64,000 bases of DNA from the NCBI GenBank assembly GCA_030220185.1, contig JASPKZ010010277.1:586501-650500 (forward strand), read 5' to 3'. The notes below the pieces were generated by a model. That model ran no database searches. It had not been told where the DNA came from and worked only from the letters and a program-made list of their open reading frames with translations. The DNA comes from Diploptera punctata (taxonomy: Eukaryota; Arthropoda; Insecta; Blattodea; Blaberidae). The position numbers and the translations under genes are program-made. Below, one piece after another: positions 46,797 to 58,039 of this stretch (position 1 is the first letter of the stretch; each line of letters starts with the position of its first letter).

Positions 46797-47073
46797 CAGT
46801 ATTGTAGTTTGAAAGTCATCATCATTATCATCATCCTATCGTGTTCCCCTTAAGGGAGTTCGATTCATTTGCAATTTTTATAATTTCACGACCAACTTTT
46901 CGAATTATAATTTAAGAATCCGTTTGATGAAAAAGTAAACAATTGTCAACTTTATTTATTTATTTTTATCGAACTTGATTTGAAACAGAAGACTGGAGCT
47001 ATTCCATTCAGGCAATAAGGGGATAAACCGATCTCTTATAATAATCTCTATTTAAACTAAATTATTTACATCA

Positions 47074-47425
47074 GTGCTGCCTTGTCACGCAGCGGGCCCG
47101 GGTTCGATCCCCGGTCGGGACAAGTTTCCTGGGTGAGGTTTTTTCGGGGTTTTTCCTCACCTGTAAGACAAATGTCAGGAAACGTTAAGGCCCAAACGTT
47201 CCCCGAACACCATCTGGCCATTAATATCATCAATATCATATTAGAGATTAAGTTTAGTTTAACGCCTTTCCTGGCGCATCATTACCATCATCAACTCTCA
47301 TATCATCGGAACAGCGTAACTCCGCCTTCCAGACGCCCCAACCTCAGAAGTTGGTTACAACTACACCATGCCAGGAGAGAACACCAGAAATGTCGAAATA
47401 ACAATCTGGGGCATTTGGAAAAAAA
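47074..47425 (+). mobile_element. tRNA-derived SINE, family 1 with tail B, head slightly truncated
   Basis: It begins at GCTGCCTTGTCACGCAGC, has B box GGGTTCGATCCCCGG, and then the tail B sequence (GGCGCATCATTACC, CGCCTTCCAGACGCCC, CTGGGGCATTTGG) with a terminal A run. Confidence 0.85.
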
Positions 47426-47519
47426 GCATAGATAATACAAAATAAGAAAAATACAGACCCAAAATGGAATGAAAGATATGAATTTTAATATTGTTATATT
47501 AATTGAAGGCACGGCAGAT

Positions 47520-48095
47520 GTTTTGTGTTATATTTTAAATACTAATGATCTTAAAATACTGTCAAGTATTAAAGTGGAAGTTAAATTGAAATTTGTTGTT
47601 AATAGCTTCTCGAATTTGAAAATACATTAAAGTCCGTTTGTCATCATGTACAACAGGAAATAAGCATATATATATCAATGAAATCAAAAAGTGTCGCCAA
47701 TTTTCTCTACTATTACTTTCAGACAGTGATGAAGAAACATTTTCTAGTTGTTTTAATGTAAGATAATAATTTACTCAGTCATTAAATAAAGGACTGCATT
47801 ATTTGGCAAACATTTAAAACATGGTACCATGAAACTAAGCATTTTTTTCTATTCAATTAAAAATTATCAATTTAAAATGTATCCTTAAAGGTTTATTGCG
47901 TAATAGACTAAACATGTGAATGACTCTATGACATCAGTGTCAAAAACTTTACAATTTGCATATTGTGCGCTTTTCTATTACTATTTTAAAATGCCATAAA
48001 ACTCAATAAAATAAAGTCTCACTCTTTTCAAACCAAGGAAAAATTTAGCTTATATTCAGGAAATAATAATTAATTACAGTACTCGGTTATATATA
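47520..48095. other. No gene recognised
   Basis: This is AT-rich spacer between two SINEs. Confidence 0.5.
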
Positions 48096-48099
48096 TATT

Positions 48100-48472
48100 T
48101 TTTTTTTTGCAAATGCCCAGGTTGTCTTTCGACATTGCTGGCATGGCGTATTTGTAACCCACTTCTGAGGTTGGGGCGCCTGGATGGCGGGGTTACGTTG
48201 CCCCGATGATATGATGGGTGATGATGTGATAGTGGTGCGCCAGGAGAGTCCCTAATCCTAAGCTTAATTTAAGATGAATATGAATGATGATGCGCGATGG
48301 CCATATGATTTCGGGGACCGTTTGGGCCTTAAAGTTTTTACTGACATTTGTCTTACAGGTGAAGAAAAACCCCGATAAAAACCTCACCCAGAAAAACTGT
48401 CCCGGCCGGGGATCGAACCCGGGCCCGCTGCGTGACAAGGCAGCACGCTACCTCGAGACCACAGCGGTGGAC
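48100..48472 (-). mobile_element. tRNA-derived SINE, family 1 with tail B
   Basis: This is a complete minus-strand copy, head at 48472 (GTCCACCGCTGTGGTCTCG), tail ending in a run of A (T on +) at 48100. Confidence 0.85.
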
Positions 48473-48742
48473 AGTTGGTTATAAATAATAATCTATTCTT
48501 CTAAAAAAATATTTTTGCCGAATTATAATATTAAAGTCTTTTTTTACTGAATTATAAAATGGATGGAAAAGCCTCGATCTAGTATAGGTCTATAGCAAAA
48601 AAATATTTTATTATTAGAATTTACTTGGTTTTAGATTAGAACTTTTGAATACTTGATAAATTTGACGCATTAGATCAAAAACGTATTTTTATTTCTTTAT
48701 AAATTAAAAATAAAATCCTTCTAATTATAGGAAATATTTTTT

Positions 48743-49074
48743 CAATGCCACCAGTTTGTCGTATCTACATTTCTGGTATTCTCTCCAGGCATTGGCGTAT
48801 TCCGTATTGTAACCAACTTCTGAGGTTGGGGCGCCTGGAAGGCGTGGTTACGCTGCCCCGATGATACGATGGGCGATGATGGTAATGATGAGCCAGGAGA
48901 GGCCTTATTCCTAAACTTAATCTAATGATGTGAATATAATATTGATGATAAGATAGCCAGATAATATTAGGGGATATTTCCTGATGTTTCTTGACATTTG
49001 TCTTACAGGTGAGGAAAACCCCAAAAACCTCACCCAGAAAACTTGTCCCTACTGGGCATCGAACCCGGCCCCGA
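48743..49074 (-). mobile_element. tRNA-derived SINE, family 1 with tail B, head truncated and diverged
   Basis: It keeps the B-box region (GGGTTCGATGCCC) and tail B (CCTCTCCTGGCTCATCATT, CGCCTTCCAGGCGCC). The A-box half is missing. Confidence 0.75.
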
Positions 49075-49199
49075 GAAATTTGGTGATAATTTATATTATG
49101 CGAAGTAAATATATTTATTTTTCTAGATGTAAAAATAAAACAACGGTGACTCCTTTTGCACTGAAACTTCAAACATGTAACATCAGTATATAACCAATA

Positions 49200-50310
49200 T
49201 AGGTTTCTTATTACATTACATGTATTTCAGTTTTACAAGATACATGTGATTACCACTCAGATTTCTCAATATCATTTAATTATCTGGATTAAATAAAAAC
49301 ATGGATGTTCCAACACATTTTATTGTAAACATGGTATGAATGTATGTGAACAATGTTAATCATGGAAGTTTATGAAATTTATAGAATTCCTTTAGCCTCT
49401 CTTTCATGGCCTCTCACTGAAGAATTTATGTTTCACCATGACAATCTCATTACGCTAAAATGAATCCCTTCTTGGTAAATGAATTTATCAATATTCGTAA
49501 TAATAAAAATGAAGCATAGAATAATATTCTGCTGGAATGTGGACATCTGCAGTAAAGCATTAAAAAACGAATTACCAGATTTATGGAAAGATATAGTATG
49601 TAAGTAAAATCAAAAAAATACTAGTTTTATTTAAATATAATTTGATTAATCAATGAAAATAAATGTACAAATTCTTTTTACACGAAGTGTTCTGTAATTC
49701 AAATCAAGAAACTTATGAGTTGGTGGATAAGTACCAAAAATACATTTTGAGGCGAAACCCGAGGTCGCAGTCGAAACATATTTAAGTTGTTAGTTGTTAT
49801 AATTCTTAACATTTGATACACGTAAATTAGTATTAAATTAACAAGGATATTGAATGATATGTTAGTGTTTTATTTTATGACTCTCTTTAACACCTAAGAT
49901 CAATAGCGTCGCAATTCAAATCTGGATGTGAAAGAACCTTTGATGATTGCTCAAAGGTCTCTTATTTTAGGCTTTAGGTTTTTTATATCCCGTAAATATG
50001 ACACGAGACTAATCGCTTTATTTTCCCTCCGATGAAATATACTTTCTACGCCCTTAAAAATCCATGAACCCTGACCGAGTTTGATTTGCTTCTCAGAAAA
50101 TCCTCTATAACCAGATGCATTTATGGGTTCAATATCCTGAAACATTCTGTAAGTTAATTGAAGACCTGACATGGAAAAATATAAGTGCCATATTTGTCAA
50201 AACTCCAATTTTGCATTGATAATAATCTATGTTGCCTGGCAAGATTGGGAAGTGCACAGAACATGTTCATACGTTTCTTGCCAGGGCAAGAGCAATGGAA
50301 CATATAATGG
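49200..50310. other. No gene recognised
   Basis: This is AT-rich sequence with short frames only. Confidence 0.5.
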
Positions 50311-50318
50311 ATAATTAT

Positions 50319-51060
50319 CATAAGTAATGCCACGAGTTATTTCCAAATTATCGACAAATTCACGACTCACGAAGTGAGGAATGAATTTATCTAGAGAATT
50401 TGAAAATCAAGAGTGGCATTTATTAGGACTATTTAACGAATAAAATTAAGCTGTTTACTCACAAATCATTATTTAAATATAGTTATTTTAAAATATGTAT
50501 ATATTTAATATAAACGGCGATATTTGAAAACAAATGAGAAACGTTATGTTTCACTTGTTTATCACTGCAACCAGATCATATTATTTATTGCCTAAGGATC
50601 GCAATATTGTAAGAATGCACCATAGTGGAGAAAAAGTGAAACACATCAAACTGTATATTAAGTAATTTCTGATGTCCTATGATGTAAATATGATAATTAT
50701 ATTTTTCTGGAACGTTACTACATGGGGAAAAAATACGTTTAAGAAAGTGCAAACAGTGTTTGTTTTGTTTTTTTGGCATAATCAATTGCTACAAATGTTT
50801 TTATATTATCTCCCGCAAGCACTTTGTGTTAAAATTCGTGCACTATATATACAATCTGGTAACCACATGCGATCACACGGCCACTGCAAAATAATGCTAT
50901 GACTATTCAGAATGTTAAAAAGGAGGAGTTTGATTTTACAGTGATAAAATTAAACTGATAAAATCGAGGTGAAAAATGACTGTGATTGGTTGTAAATAAA
51001 AAATATTTGAAATATGATTGGTCATTGACTCCCATTTGGGGCATGAGTTAAATAGTCCAT
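50319..51060 (+). mobile_element. Terminal-palindrome element, copy 2
   Basis: It starts CATAAGTAATGCCACGAG and then a long hairpin (50328-50428: TTTCCAAATTATC...GAATTTGAAAATC with ACTCACGAAGTGAG near the tip). It ends GGGGCATGAGTTAAATAGTC. No coding capacity is evident. Confidence 0.7.
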
Positions 51061-51064
51061 GCAA

Positions 51065-52018
51065 AATTGGAGACTGAACAAATACGACACTTGCGTCTTT
51101 TCCATGTCAAGTCTTCAATTTATGTACCCACGTAGGCTTATTTAGTATATATAGGCGTATAGCCTATTCAAATACTGAGTTTCAGCTTTAATATACATTC
51201 TTTAAGATTATAAAAAAGCGTTACTGATAAAATTCGTAGGACTATGTTGTCTTGAAAATTAAAAATGATAAAATTTTCTTGAATAACGAAATTGAGTATT
51301 TTAGTATAGGTATTGAAGAGACAAGGTAGGAATATGGCTTAAGTATATTTGTGTGTGCACATTCTATCTTATCACCAAGTTACTATTAATTATCTTAATG
51401 CACATCTTCTTTCCCCGCTACTCTTTTCATTAGTATCCAATATCAATTAACGGAACGTAAAAGAATATATCCAACGTATTTTGATAATCTTTTCCGTGCT
51501 AATGTTTCATGCTCACTATCTCTTTTTTCTAAAATCCACATCCTATATACTACTCTTCCTCATCCAACATGAAGACTTTTTGAAACACTAATTGCCTTCA
51601 TTGTGCTTGAAGCGTTGTGCGAAAGGTCAGATATGAAATAGCAGCCGCATCAGCAGAACAGCAGTTCAATTCCACAATATAAATGTTTGCACGTGTTGCT
51701 TGTAAAATAAAAAGGACCGACCAGAGGACATACAATATATCCCTTCATTGACTATTTTTCTAAATTTATATTTAATGCATTCTGATGTATTAAGGGAATC
51801 CAAAATCAGCTGTATTATTAGGGAAGCATCAAAGACATATCTCGGTAATGTTAAAAAGAAACAAACTTATGTCCCATTTTCTATGAGAATATTAAATACA
51901 ATGAAATGAAATTGTTTCACTGTGTAGATTCATATGTTTTAAATGCATTAATCTACTTTCATAAAAATACTCTCATTCTAGAGAAAGATATATTTTAAAA
52001 CTTTAACGCCAACGTCTT

Positions 52019-52020
<2 letters not shown>
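51065..52020. other. No gene recognised
   Basis: This is AT-rich spacer with no frame or repeat I can identify. Confidence 0.5.

Positions 52021-52024
<4 letters not shown>

Positions 52025-52069
<45 letters not shown>
52025..52069. repeat. (AT)n microsatellite
   Basis: This is a TA run directly before a SINE tail fragment. Confidence 0.95.
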
Positions 52070-52071
<2 letters not shown>

Positions 52072-52165
52072 ATCCATCTATAGTAATTCTGCCCTAGGGC
52101 AGGTCTTTCACAGCATTTTTCATGCTATGTTTTGCAGCTTTATTAGGGAATTATAGGTGTGGTGC
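52072..52165 (-). mobile_element. SINE family 1, tail A fragment only
   Basis: It contains CATAGTAATTCTGCCC-type end sequence and the ATGCTATG hairpin. It stops after about 95 bases and a full SINE starts 10 bases later. Confidence 0.7.
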
Positions 52166-52173
52166 TTATATAT

Positions 52174-52512
52174 CCATCCATCCATAGCAATTCTGCCCGA
52201 AGGCAGGTCCTTCACTGCAATCATAGCATTTTCATGCTATGCTTGCAGCTTTACTAGGGAATTGTGTAGGTGTGGTAGCTTCCCGTTGCTTTTCACACCG
52301 GTGAAGGATGATGATAATGGTGATAATGATGGTGATGATGGCCATATGACTTCGGGGACCGTTTGGGCCTTAAAGTTTTCCTGACATTTGTCTTACAGGT
52401 GAGGAAAAACCCCGATAAAAACCTCACCCAGAAAAACTGTCCCGACCGAGGATCGAACCCGGGCCCGCTGCGTGACAAGGCAGCACGCTACCTCTAGACC
52501 ACAGCGGTGGAC
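52174..52512 (-). mobile_element. tRNA-derived SINE, family 1 with tail A, full length
   Basis: Head at 52512 (GTCCACCGCTGTGGTCTAG), B box GGGTTCGATCCTCGG, body with TCACCTGTAAGACAAATGTC, CATCAT run, TTCACCGGTGTGAAAAGC and the tail A end. Confidence 0.85.
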
Positions 52513-52526
52513 GCTTATATATATGT

Positions 52527-52912
52527 AGCCGCGGTGGACTAGTGGTTATGCTCCTTGCCTCTGGTCCCGAGGGTCGCGGGTTCAAACCCGGCCGGGGTCG
52601 ATGAATATTTTTTAGAACGGAAAAATCCAAGGAGCAAGTCCTCCGGGAGGGACTTTAAGCCGTGGGTCCCGAGTCTGAAGATTTTCAGGCTCGTAAAAAA
52701 TCCTTAAGCCTGAATGAAAAGGCCTCTAAGCAAAATTTACCGAATTTTCCCGTCCTATTACTACCTTGGTTTCCTAGATGTCAGTATGAGGTGGAACGCT
52801 GACCACGGGCCACTAAAAATGACATCTATACGAAAACAAGTCTAACTAAATTAGTATGGTTCAAATTCTTCCCTGTAGGGGGAGAGCGCCTAAATCTCTG
52901 TAAAGGGAAAAC
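52527..52912 (+). mobile_element. tRNA-derived SINE, family 2, full length
   Basis: + strand copy from GCCGCGGTGGACTAGTGG to CTGTAAAGGGAAAACATGG. It is placed head-to-head with the family 1 SINE at 52174-52512, only 14 bases apart. Confidence 0.85.
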
Positions 52913-52935
52913 ATGGGCTTACAATACAATACAAA

Positions 52936-52941
<6 letters not shown>

Positions 52942-52974
<33 letters not shown>
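52942..52974. repeat. (AT)n microsatellite
   Basis: This is a TA run following the family 2 SINE. Confidence 0.95.
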
Positions 52975-52976
<2 letters not shown>

Positions 52977-53124
52977 TAACATATGCTTGTGAAAGTTGAA
53001 AACTTAATACATGAGATAAAAGGAAAATATAAGTAGCTGAAATGACATTCTTGTGTTCGGTAGCAGGCTATAGATTGTTAGATAAGAAATATAAATAAGT
53101 AAGAACCGAATTTAACATCTACAG

Positions 53125-53844
53125 TATCATCATCATCATCATAGTACATTCACGAATTTAGGCCATTTGTTGACCTGTTTCGGCCTCAAGAGAAACACCA
53201 TCCAGAAGTCTTTTGAGCGGACGTCCTGGTCTTCTTCTTCCTGCAGGTTGATATCTTAACATTAGTTTGGGTATTCTGTGATCTTCCATTCGATGAACAT
53301 GTTGTATCCATCTTGACTTATAATCAGAAATTTTGTTTTCTAAAGATTCCATGTGTAATTCTTCTAAGATGTCTTCATTTTTTTTGTGATCTAGTAGTGT
53401 GTATCCTGCAGTCCTCCGAAGATATCTCATTTCAGCAGATCTAAGTCTCTGTATATCCTTCTGTTTCAACGTCCATACTTCGCTACCATACAAAAGAGTT
53501 GGAAGAGCCAGTGTTTTATACACTTTCAGTCTTGAATGCTTTTGGACTAACTGTGGCTTGAAGATAGAATTTATTAACCCTAAAATTCTTAAAAATTTAG
53601 ATATTTTTGCATTTACATCCTTTTCTTCTTCATATGAGATATTGCATCCTAGATATGTAAAATTATTCACCTGCTCCAAAATTTTATTGTCCAGTACAAT
53701 TTTACTTCTGACAGGATCTACACCTTGAAATGCCATAATTTTTGTTTTTTCTGTAGATATCTTTAATCCATATTCTTCTGTAATTTTGTTAAGTTCATAC
53801 AGACCTTTCTGTAGATTATCTACAGTATTATAGATAAAATACAA
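53125..53844 (-). pseudogene. RTE/BovB-type LINE, 228-codon C-terminal reverse transcriptase frame, best preserved
   Basis: One uninterrupted minus-strand frame (53844-53158) runs from just after the catalytic box. It contains LKISTEKTKIMAFQG, NFTYLGCNISYEEEKDVNAK, KTLALPTLLYGSEVWTLKQ, SAEMRYLRRTAGYTLLDH, SRWIQHVHRMEDHRIPK and GRRRPGRPLKRLLDG. The normal C-terminal stop follows. The 3' end is a CAT/ATG trinucleotide run at 53128-53141 rather than poly(A), as in many RTE elements. The 5' break at 53844 removes the FADD box and everything before it, so this is a young, 5'-truncated insertion. Confidence 0.85.
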
Positions 53845-54030
53845 TATGTAACTGGCTCAAACATATAGAAAAAATAACACCCAACAGACTCCTAAAATGT
53901 TGCTTCATTACCAACCCAAAGGAAGAAGGGATATTGGGTGCCCCTCAACTAGATGGAGGGATATTCGATCTCTTGATGGTGAAAACAGGTATATGGCCTA
54001 ATTCCATGACGTAGAAGAAGAAGAAGAAGA
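53845..54030 (+). pseudogene. LINE C-terminal tail, head-to-head with the preceding LINE
   Basis: With one frameshift the + strand gives NWLKHIEKITPNRLLKMLL, YQPKGRRDIGCPSTRWRD-like sequence and an end in GAAGAAGAAG. It starts exactly where the minus-strand LINE breaks off. Confidence 0.65.
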
Positions 54031-54039
54031 AATATATAT

Positions 54040-56670
54040 TATCTTGCTCTAGAATGAGAGTATCTTTATAAAAACTGATCAGTGAAACGAATCTATGCAC
54101 TAAAAAAATTACGTATTTTTTAAAAAGTTTCCAGAGAAAATGAGACATGAAGCATTGTTAATTTAACATTATCGGGGTACGCCTTTCATATTCCTTTAAT
54201 TTCTATTTCTGCTTACAAGTTTTCTTAGAATATGTTTATATTAGAATAATACAATAAAGCATCTACTTTTCATATATGAACTATTTGACTATGATTTTAA
54301 GATATATTTGTTTAGAAGCATGGGGTGTAAGTGTAACTTTTGCAGTTCTGAGAAAAACAGGTTTAAAGTTAACGTTGTATAATAAAATAAGTAATTAAAA
54401 TTATAATAATACCTTATCTTCTCCTAATGTGTACACTTATATCCCATTGCCATAAATTAAAATTAAGTTTCAAGACTGTAAATATGCATTAAACTATTTT
54501 TTTTTTGCGTTAAAATCGCTTTTAGACCTTTGCTTCTAACCGCCTCAATTATGAAGTAATTCACGAATAAATTTATGAATAAAAATATTTTGTTGAGAAA
54601 ATAGTATATTCGGAGTTTAAAGTCTATTATATATTTTGGGTACTTATGTATTACAAGGAATTTGGTTATTTAAAATCTGCCACTTATTATTTGCTCAAAC
54701 TCTAGGTATATTGCACTAATTAAAATAAACATATAAAATTGTGTATAAACCAACTGTAAATTAGGGACTAAGGATTTCCACAATGGCAGGCGAGCATTTC
54801 TGCCGTGTAGTTGAAGTCTTCCTTGCAAACACCGATGCTCTTTTTTATGTGAGAATAAGCAATCCGTGAAATAAAAAAGGAACAATACCTCAGTTACCAT
54901 TGAATTTCAGGATTTTTACTGTAGTAATAAACTGCCAGCAAGACTGTTGGCGGTCAATAACTTAATAATTGCTCATTTACTATGTTAAAAAGCTGAGTAA
55001 ATAGGTGATTAAATTTTATATTTTACTTTTTATACAGAGTGGGGTACAATTAAAACTAAGTTTAGTGATAGAATTTGGTTTTTTTCTGTTTTCCATCTAT
55101 TATCATCCTCTGGCCGGTCTTAATTTGAAATGCTTAAGCTAACAGATGTATTACTTACAGCGATAAGAAATGTTTATTTGTGAAACAAATTATTAAAATT
55201 GACTGGGTCAATATTTGAAGTCAGAATGAACGCAATGCAATTTAAATTTCTATGTTTTGGCATGAAAACAGCTGGGATCCAAATGTTCATTGTTAGAAAT
55301 TAGACGTAATTTGCAGTAGATATTTGGCATTGATGTGTAGTTAATTTATAAAATTACGTAAGAAATATTTAATAAAGTTTTATTTCATTAATTGACACAA
55401 CTACAAAGAAAATTAACATACAAATTACGTATTCACTGCGCTTGTAGTGTACTTAATCTATATTCCATTATATTTCAAAATAAAATTACTCGAACGGAAA
55501 ATTTAAAAACAAAACACTGACGATGTACGAGTGCAGTACAATCTTTAAACATTGTATATTTTTAATGTATAATTATAGTATTTAATTAAATTATCAATAA
55601 ATTGTATTTTGTAATACACAGAAATTGAATTTATATTGACATTAAAATAAATGTGTTAAACTCTTTAGTCTCTTATTAAATTAAATTAATTGGTTATTCC
55701 ATAATTAATGTTCGTAGATTGAAATGATAGACCTATAATATACAAATATAGATATTTAGTACAAAATTAACTATTAAACCTAATTTTTTTGGAGGATGGT
55801 ATTATAAATTATACCAGTACTTGCCTTAAAAAAGAAGAACCGTCTAAATGCTGATGTTCAAAATAGAATATTCTGGAATATAGTGAGAGCGACAGAGTAT
55901 TCGATTTCTTGGTTATGACATCTTAAGAAGAAGGATTTATTCAGGTATGAGGGTATATGTAATACAAGAAATGTATTTGCCCACTTAAACACTATTTTAA
56001 TGCAACAAATGTTCATAAAATAGTATATTGAATATATTTAGCCACGGAATAATATTGAATTATGTTTACTGATTTTACTTGTAAATATAAAAAAAATGAA
56101 AAGTGGAATTATTTTTTGTCATAGTCATTTTAATACCTCTGTAATACACAACATGGAACTTTCTCTTGGCATAACCACTCTAATACCTCTGGTTTAACGC
56201 AACTCTGTCGATAACAGTGCGTCTCTGTCGATAATGAAGATTATCTCCGTATTTTACCTATTTTTGGGCGTGGCATTAAATGCCATTATATTTCATACTT
56301 TTACAGATTAGAATACTTATATTACATTAGGTTATTTTAGTTCTAAAAATATTTTATGTTAAATATTATAAACATTTCGTTGCACCAGTGCTTTTTCTAT
56401 AAAAATTCAAAAATGGCCGACAGCGCGTAAGAAATAGTTACACACCTTCTGCAAATTTACAAATGTATATTTAATTTATCTTCATTTGCATAACTAAATT
56501 TCGGCTATTATACATTCCCATCTTTATTCACATCAAATAACGTAGTTCAAATTTGCGCTATGATATATTAATGAACGTACTGTCTTACTACGCGCTAGCT
56601 ATGACGAAATAGCTTAATGTATAACTGAAAAGAATTCTTCGATAGCGCGAATATGAACAACTAAATAATT
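54040..56670. other. No gene recognised
   Basis: This is AT-rich intron sequence with no frame above 80 codons that looks real and no recognised repeat. Confidence 0.5.
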
Positions 56671-56677
56671 TTCATGG

Positions 56678-57359
56678 ACTATTTAACTCATGCCCCAAAT
56701 GGGAGTCAATGACCAATCACGTTTCAATGATTTCTGTATTACAACCAATCAGAGACGTGTTTCACGAAATAATTATCAACGTTAGGATTATCATATATTA
56801 AGCAAAGCTCCTCCTTTTTAATATTCTGAACAGGTCTGACCGTTATTTTGCAGTGACTGAGCCTATAACAAATACGGCTACCAGATTGTATATAATAGTG
56901 CTTACATGTCAACATTTGTAGCAATTGATTATACCACCAAAAAAAGAAACCACTGTTTGCACTTTCTTAAATGTATACGACATCAAAAATGAATTAATAT
57001 ACAGATTGATGTGTGTTTCATTTTTTCTCCACTAGAGAGCATTCTTACAATATTGGCGTTCCTTTGGCAATAAATAGTATGATCTGGTTGCAGTGATAAT
57101 AACAAAAGAAGCAGTAGAAGCGTAGGCTACCTATCGTTCTCATTAGTTTTCAAACATCACCGTTTACTTTAAATATAAAAATATTTTTAAATAACTGTAG
57201 TTAAATAATGATTTGTGAGTAAACAGCTTTATTTTATTCGTTATATAGTCCTAACAAATGCCACTCTTGATTTCCAAATTCTCTAGATAAATTCACTCCT
57301 CACTTCGTGAGTACGTGAATTTATCGATAATTTGGAAATCACTCGTGGCATTACTCATG
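56678..57359 (-). mobile_element. Terminal-palindrome element, copy 3 (first tandem unit)
   Basis: On + it starts GACTATTTAACTCATGCCCC and ends with the hairpin GAATTTATCGATAATTTGG and GTGGCATTACTCATGA. It is inverted relative to the copy at 50319. A 61-codon frame inside is identical in the next unit, but I see no function for it. Confidence 0.75.
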
Positions 57360-58037
57360 ACTATTTAACTCATGCCCCAAATGGGAGTCAATGACCAATC
57401 ACGTTTCAATGATTTCTGTATTACAACCAATCAGAGACGTGTTTCACGAAATAATTATCAACGTTAGGATTATCATATATTAAGCAAAGCTCCTCCTTTT
57501 TAATATTCTGAACAGGTCTGACCGTTATTTTGCAGTGACTGAGCCTATAACAAATACGGCTACCAGATTGTATATAATAGTGCTTACATGTCAACATTTG
57601 TAGCAATTGATTATACCACCAAAAAAAGAAACCACTGTTTGCACTTTCTTAAATGTATACGACATCAAAATGAATTAATATACAGATTGATGTGTTTCAT
57701 TTTTTTCTCCACTAGAGAGCATTCTTACAATATTGCGTTCCTTTGGCAATAAATAGTATGATCTGGTTGCAGTGATAAACAAAAGAAGCAGTAGAAGCGT
57801 AGGCTACCTATCGTTTCTCATTAGTTTTCAAACATCACCGTTTACTTTAAATATAAAAATATTTTTAAATAACTGTAGTTAAATAATGATTTGTGAGTAA
57901 ACAGCTTTATTTTATTCGTTAAATAGTCCTAACAAATGCCACTCTTGATTTCCAAATTCTCTAGATAAATTCACTCCTCACTTCGTGAGTCGTGAATTTA
58001 TCGATAATTTGGAAATCACTCGTGGCATTACTTATGA
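57360..58037 (-). mobile_element. Terminal-palindrome element, copy 4 (second tandem unit)
   Basis: It repeats the previous unit with a period of 682 bases and only a handful of single-base changes and short indels. The units join exactly end to end at CATTACTCATGACTATTTAAC. This indicates a recent tandem duplication. Confidence 0.8.
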
Positions 58038-58039
58038 TA

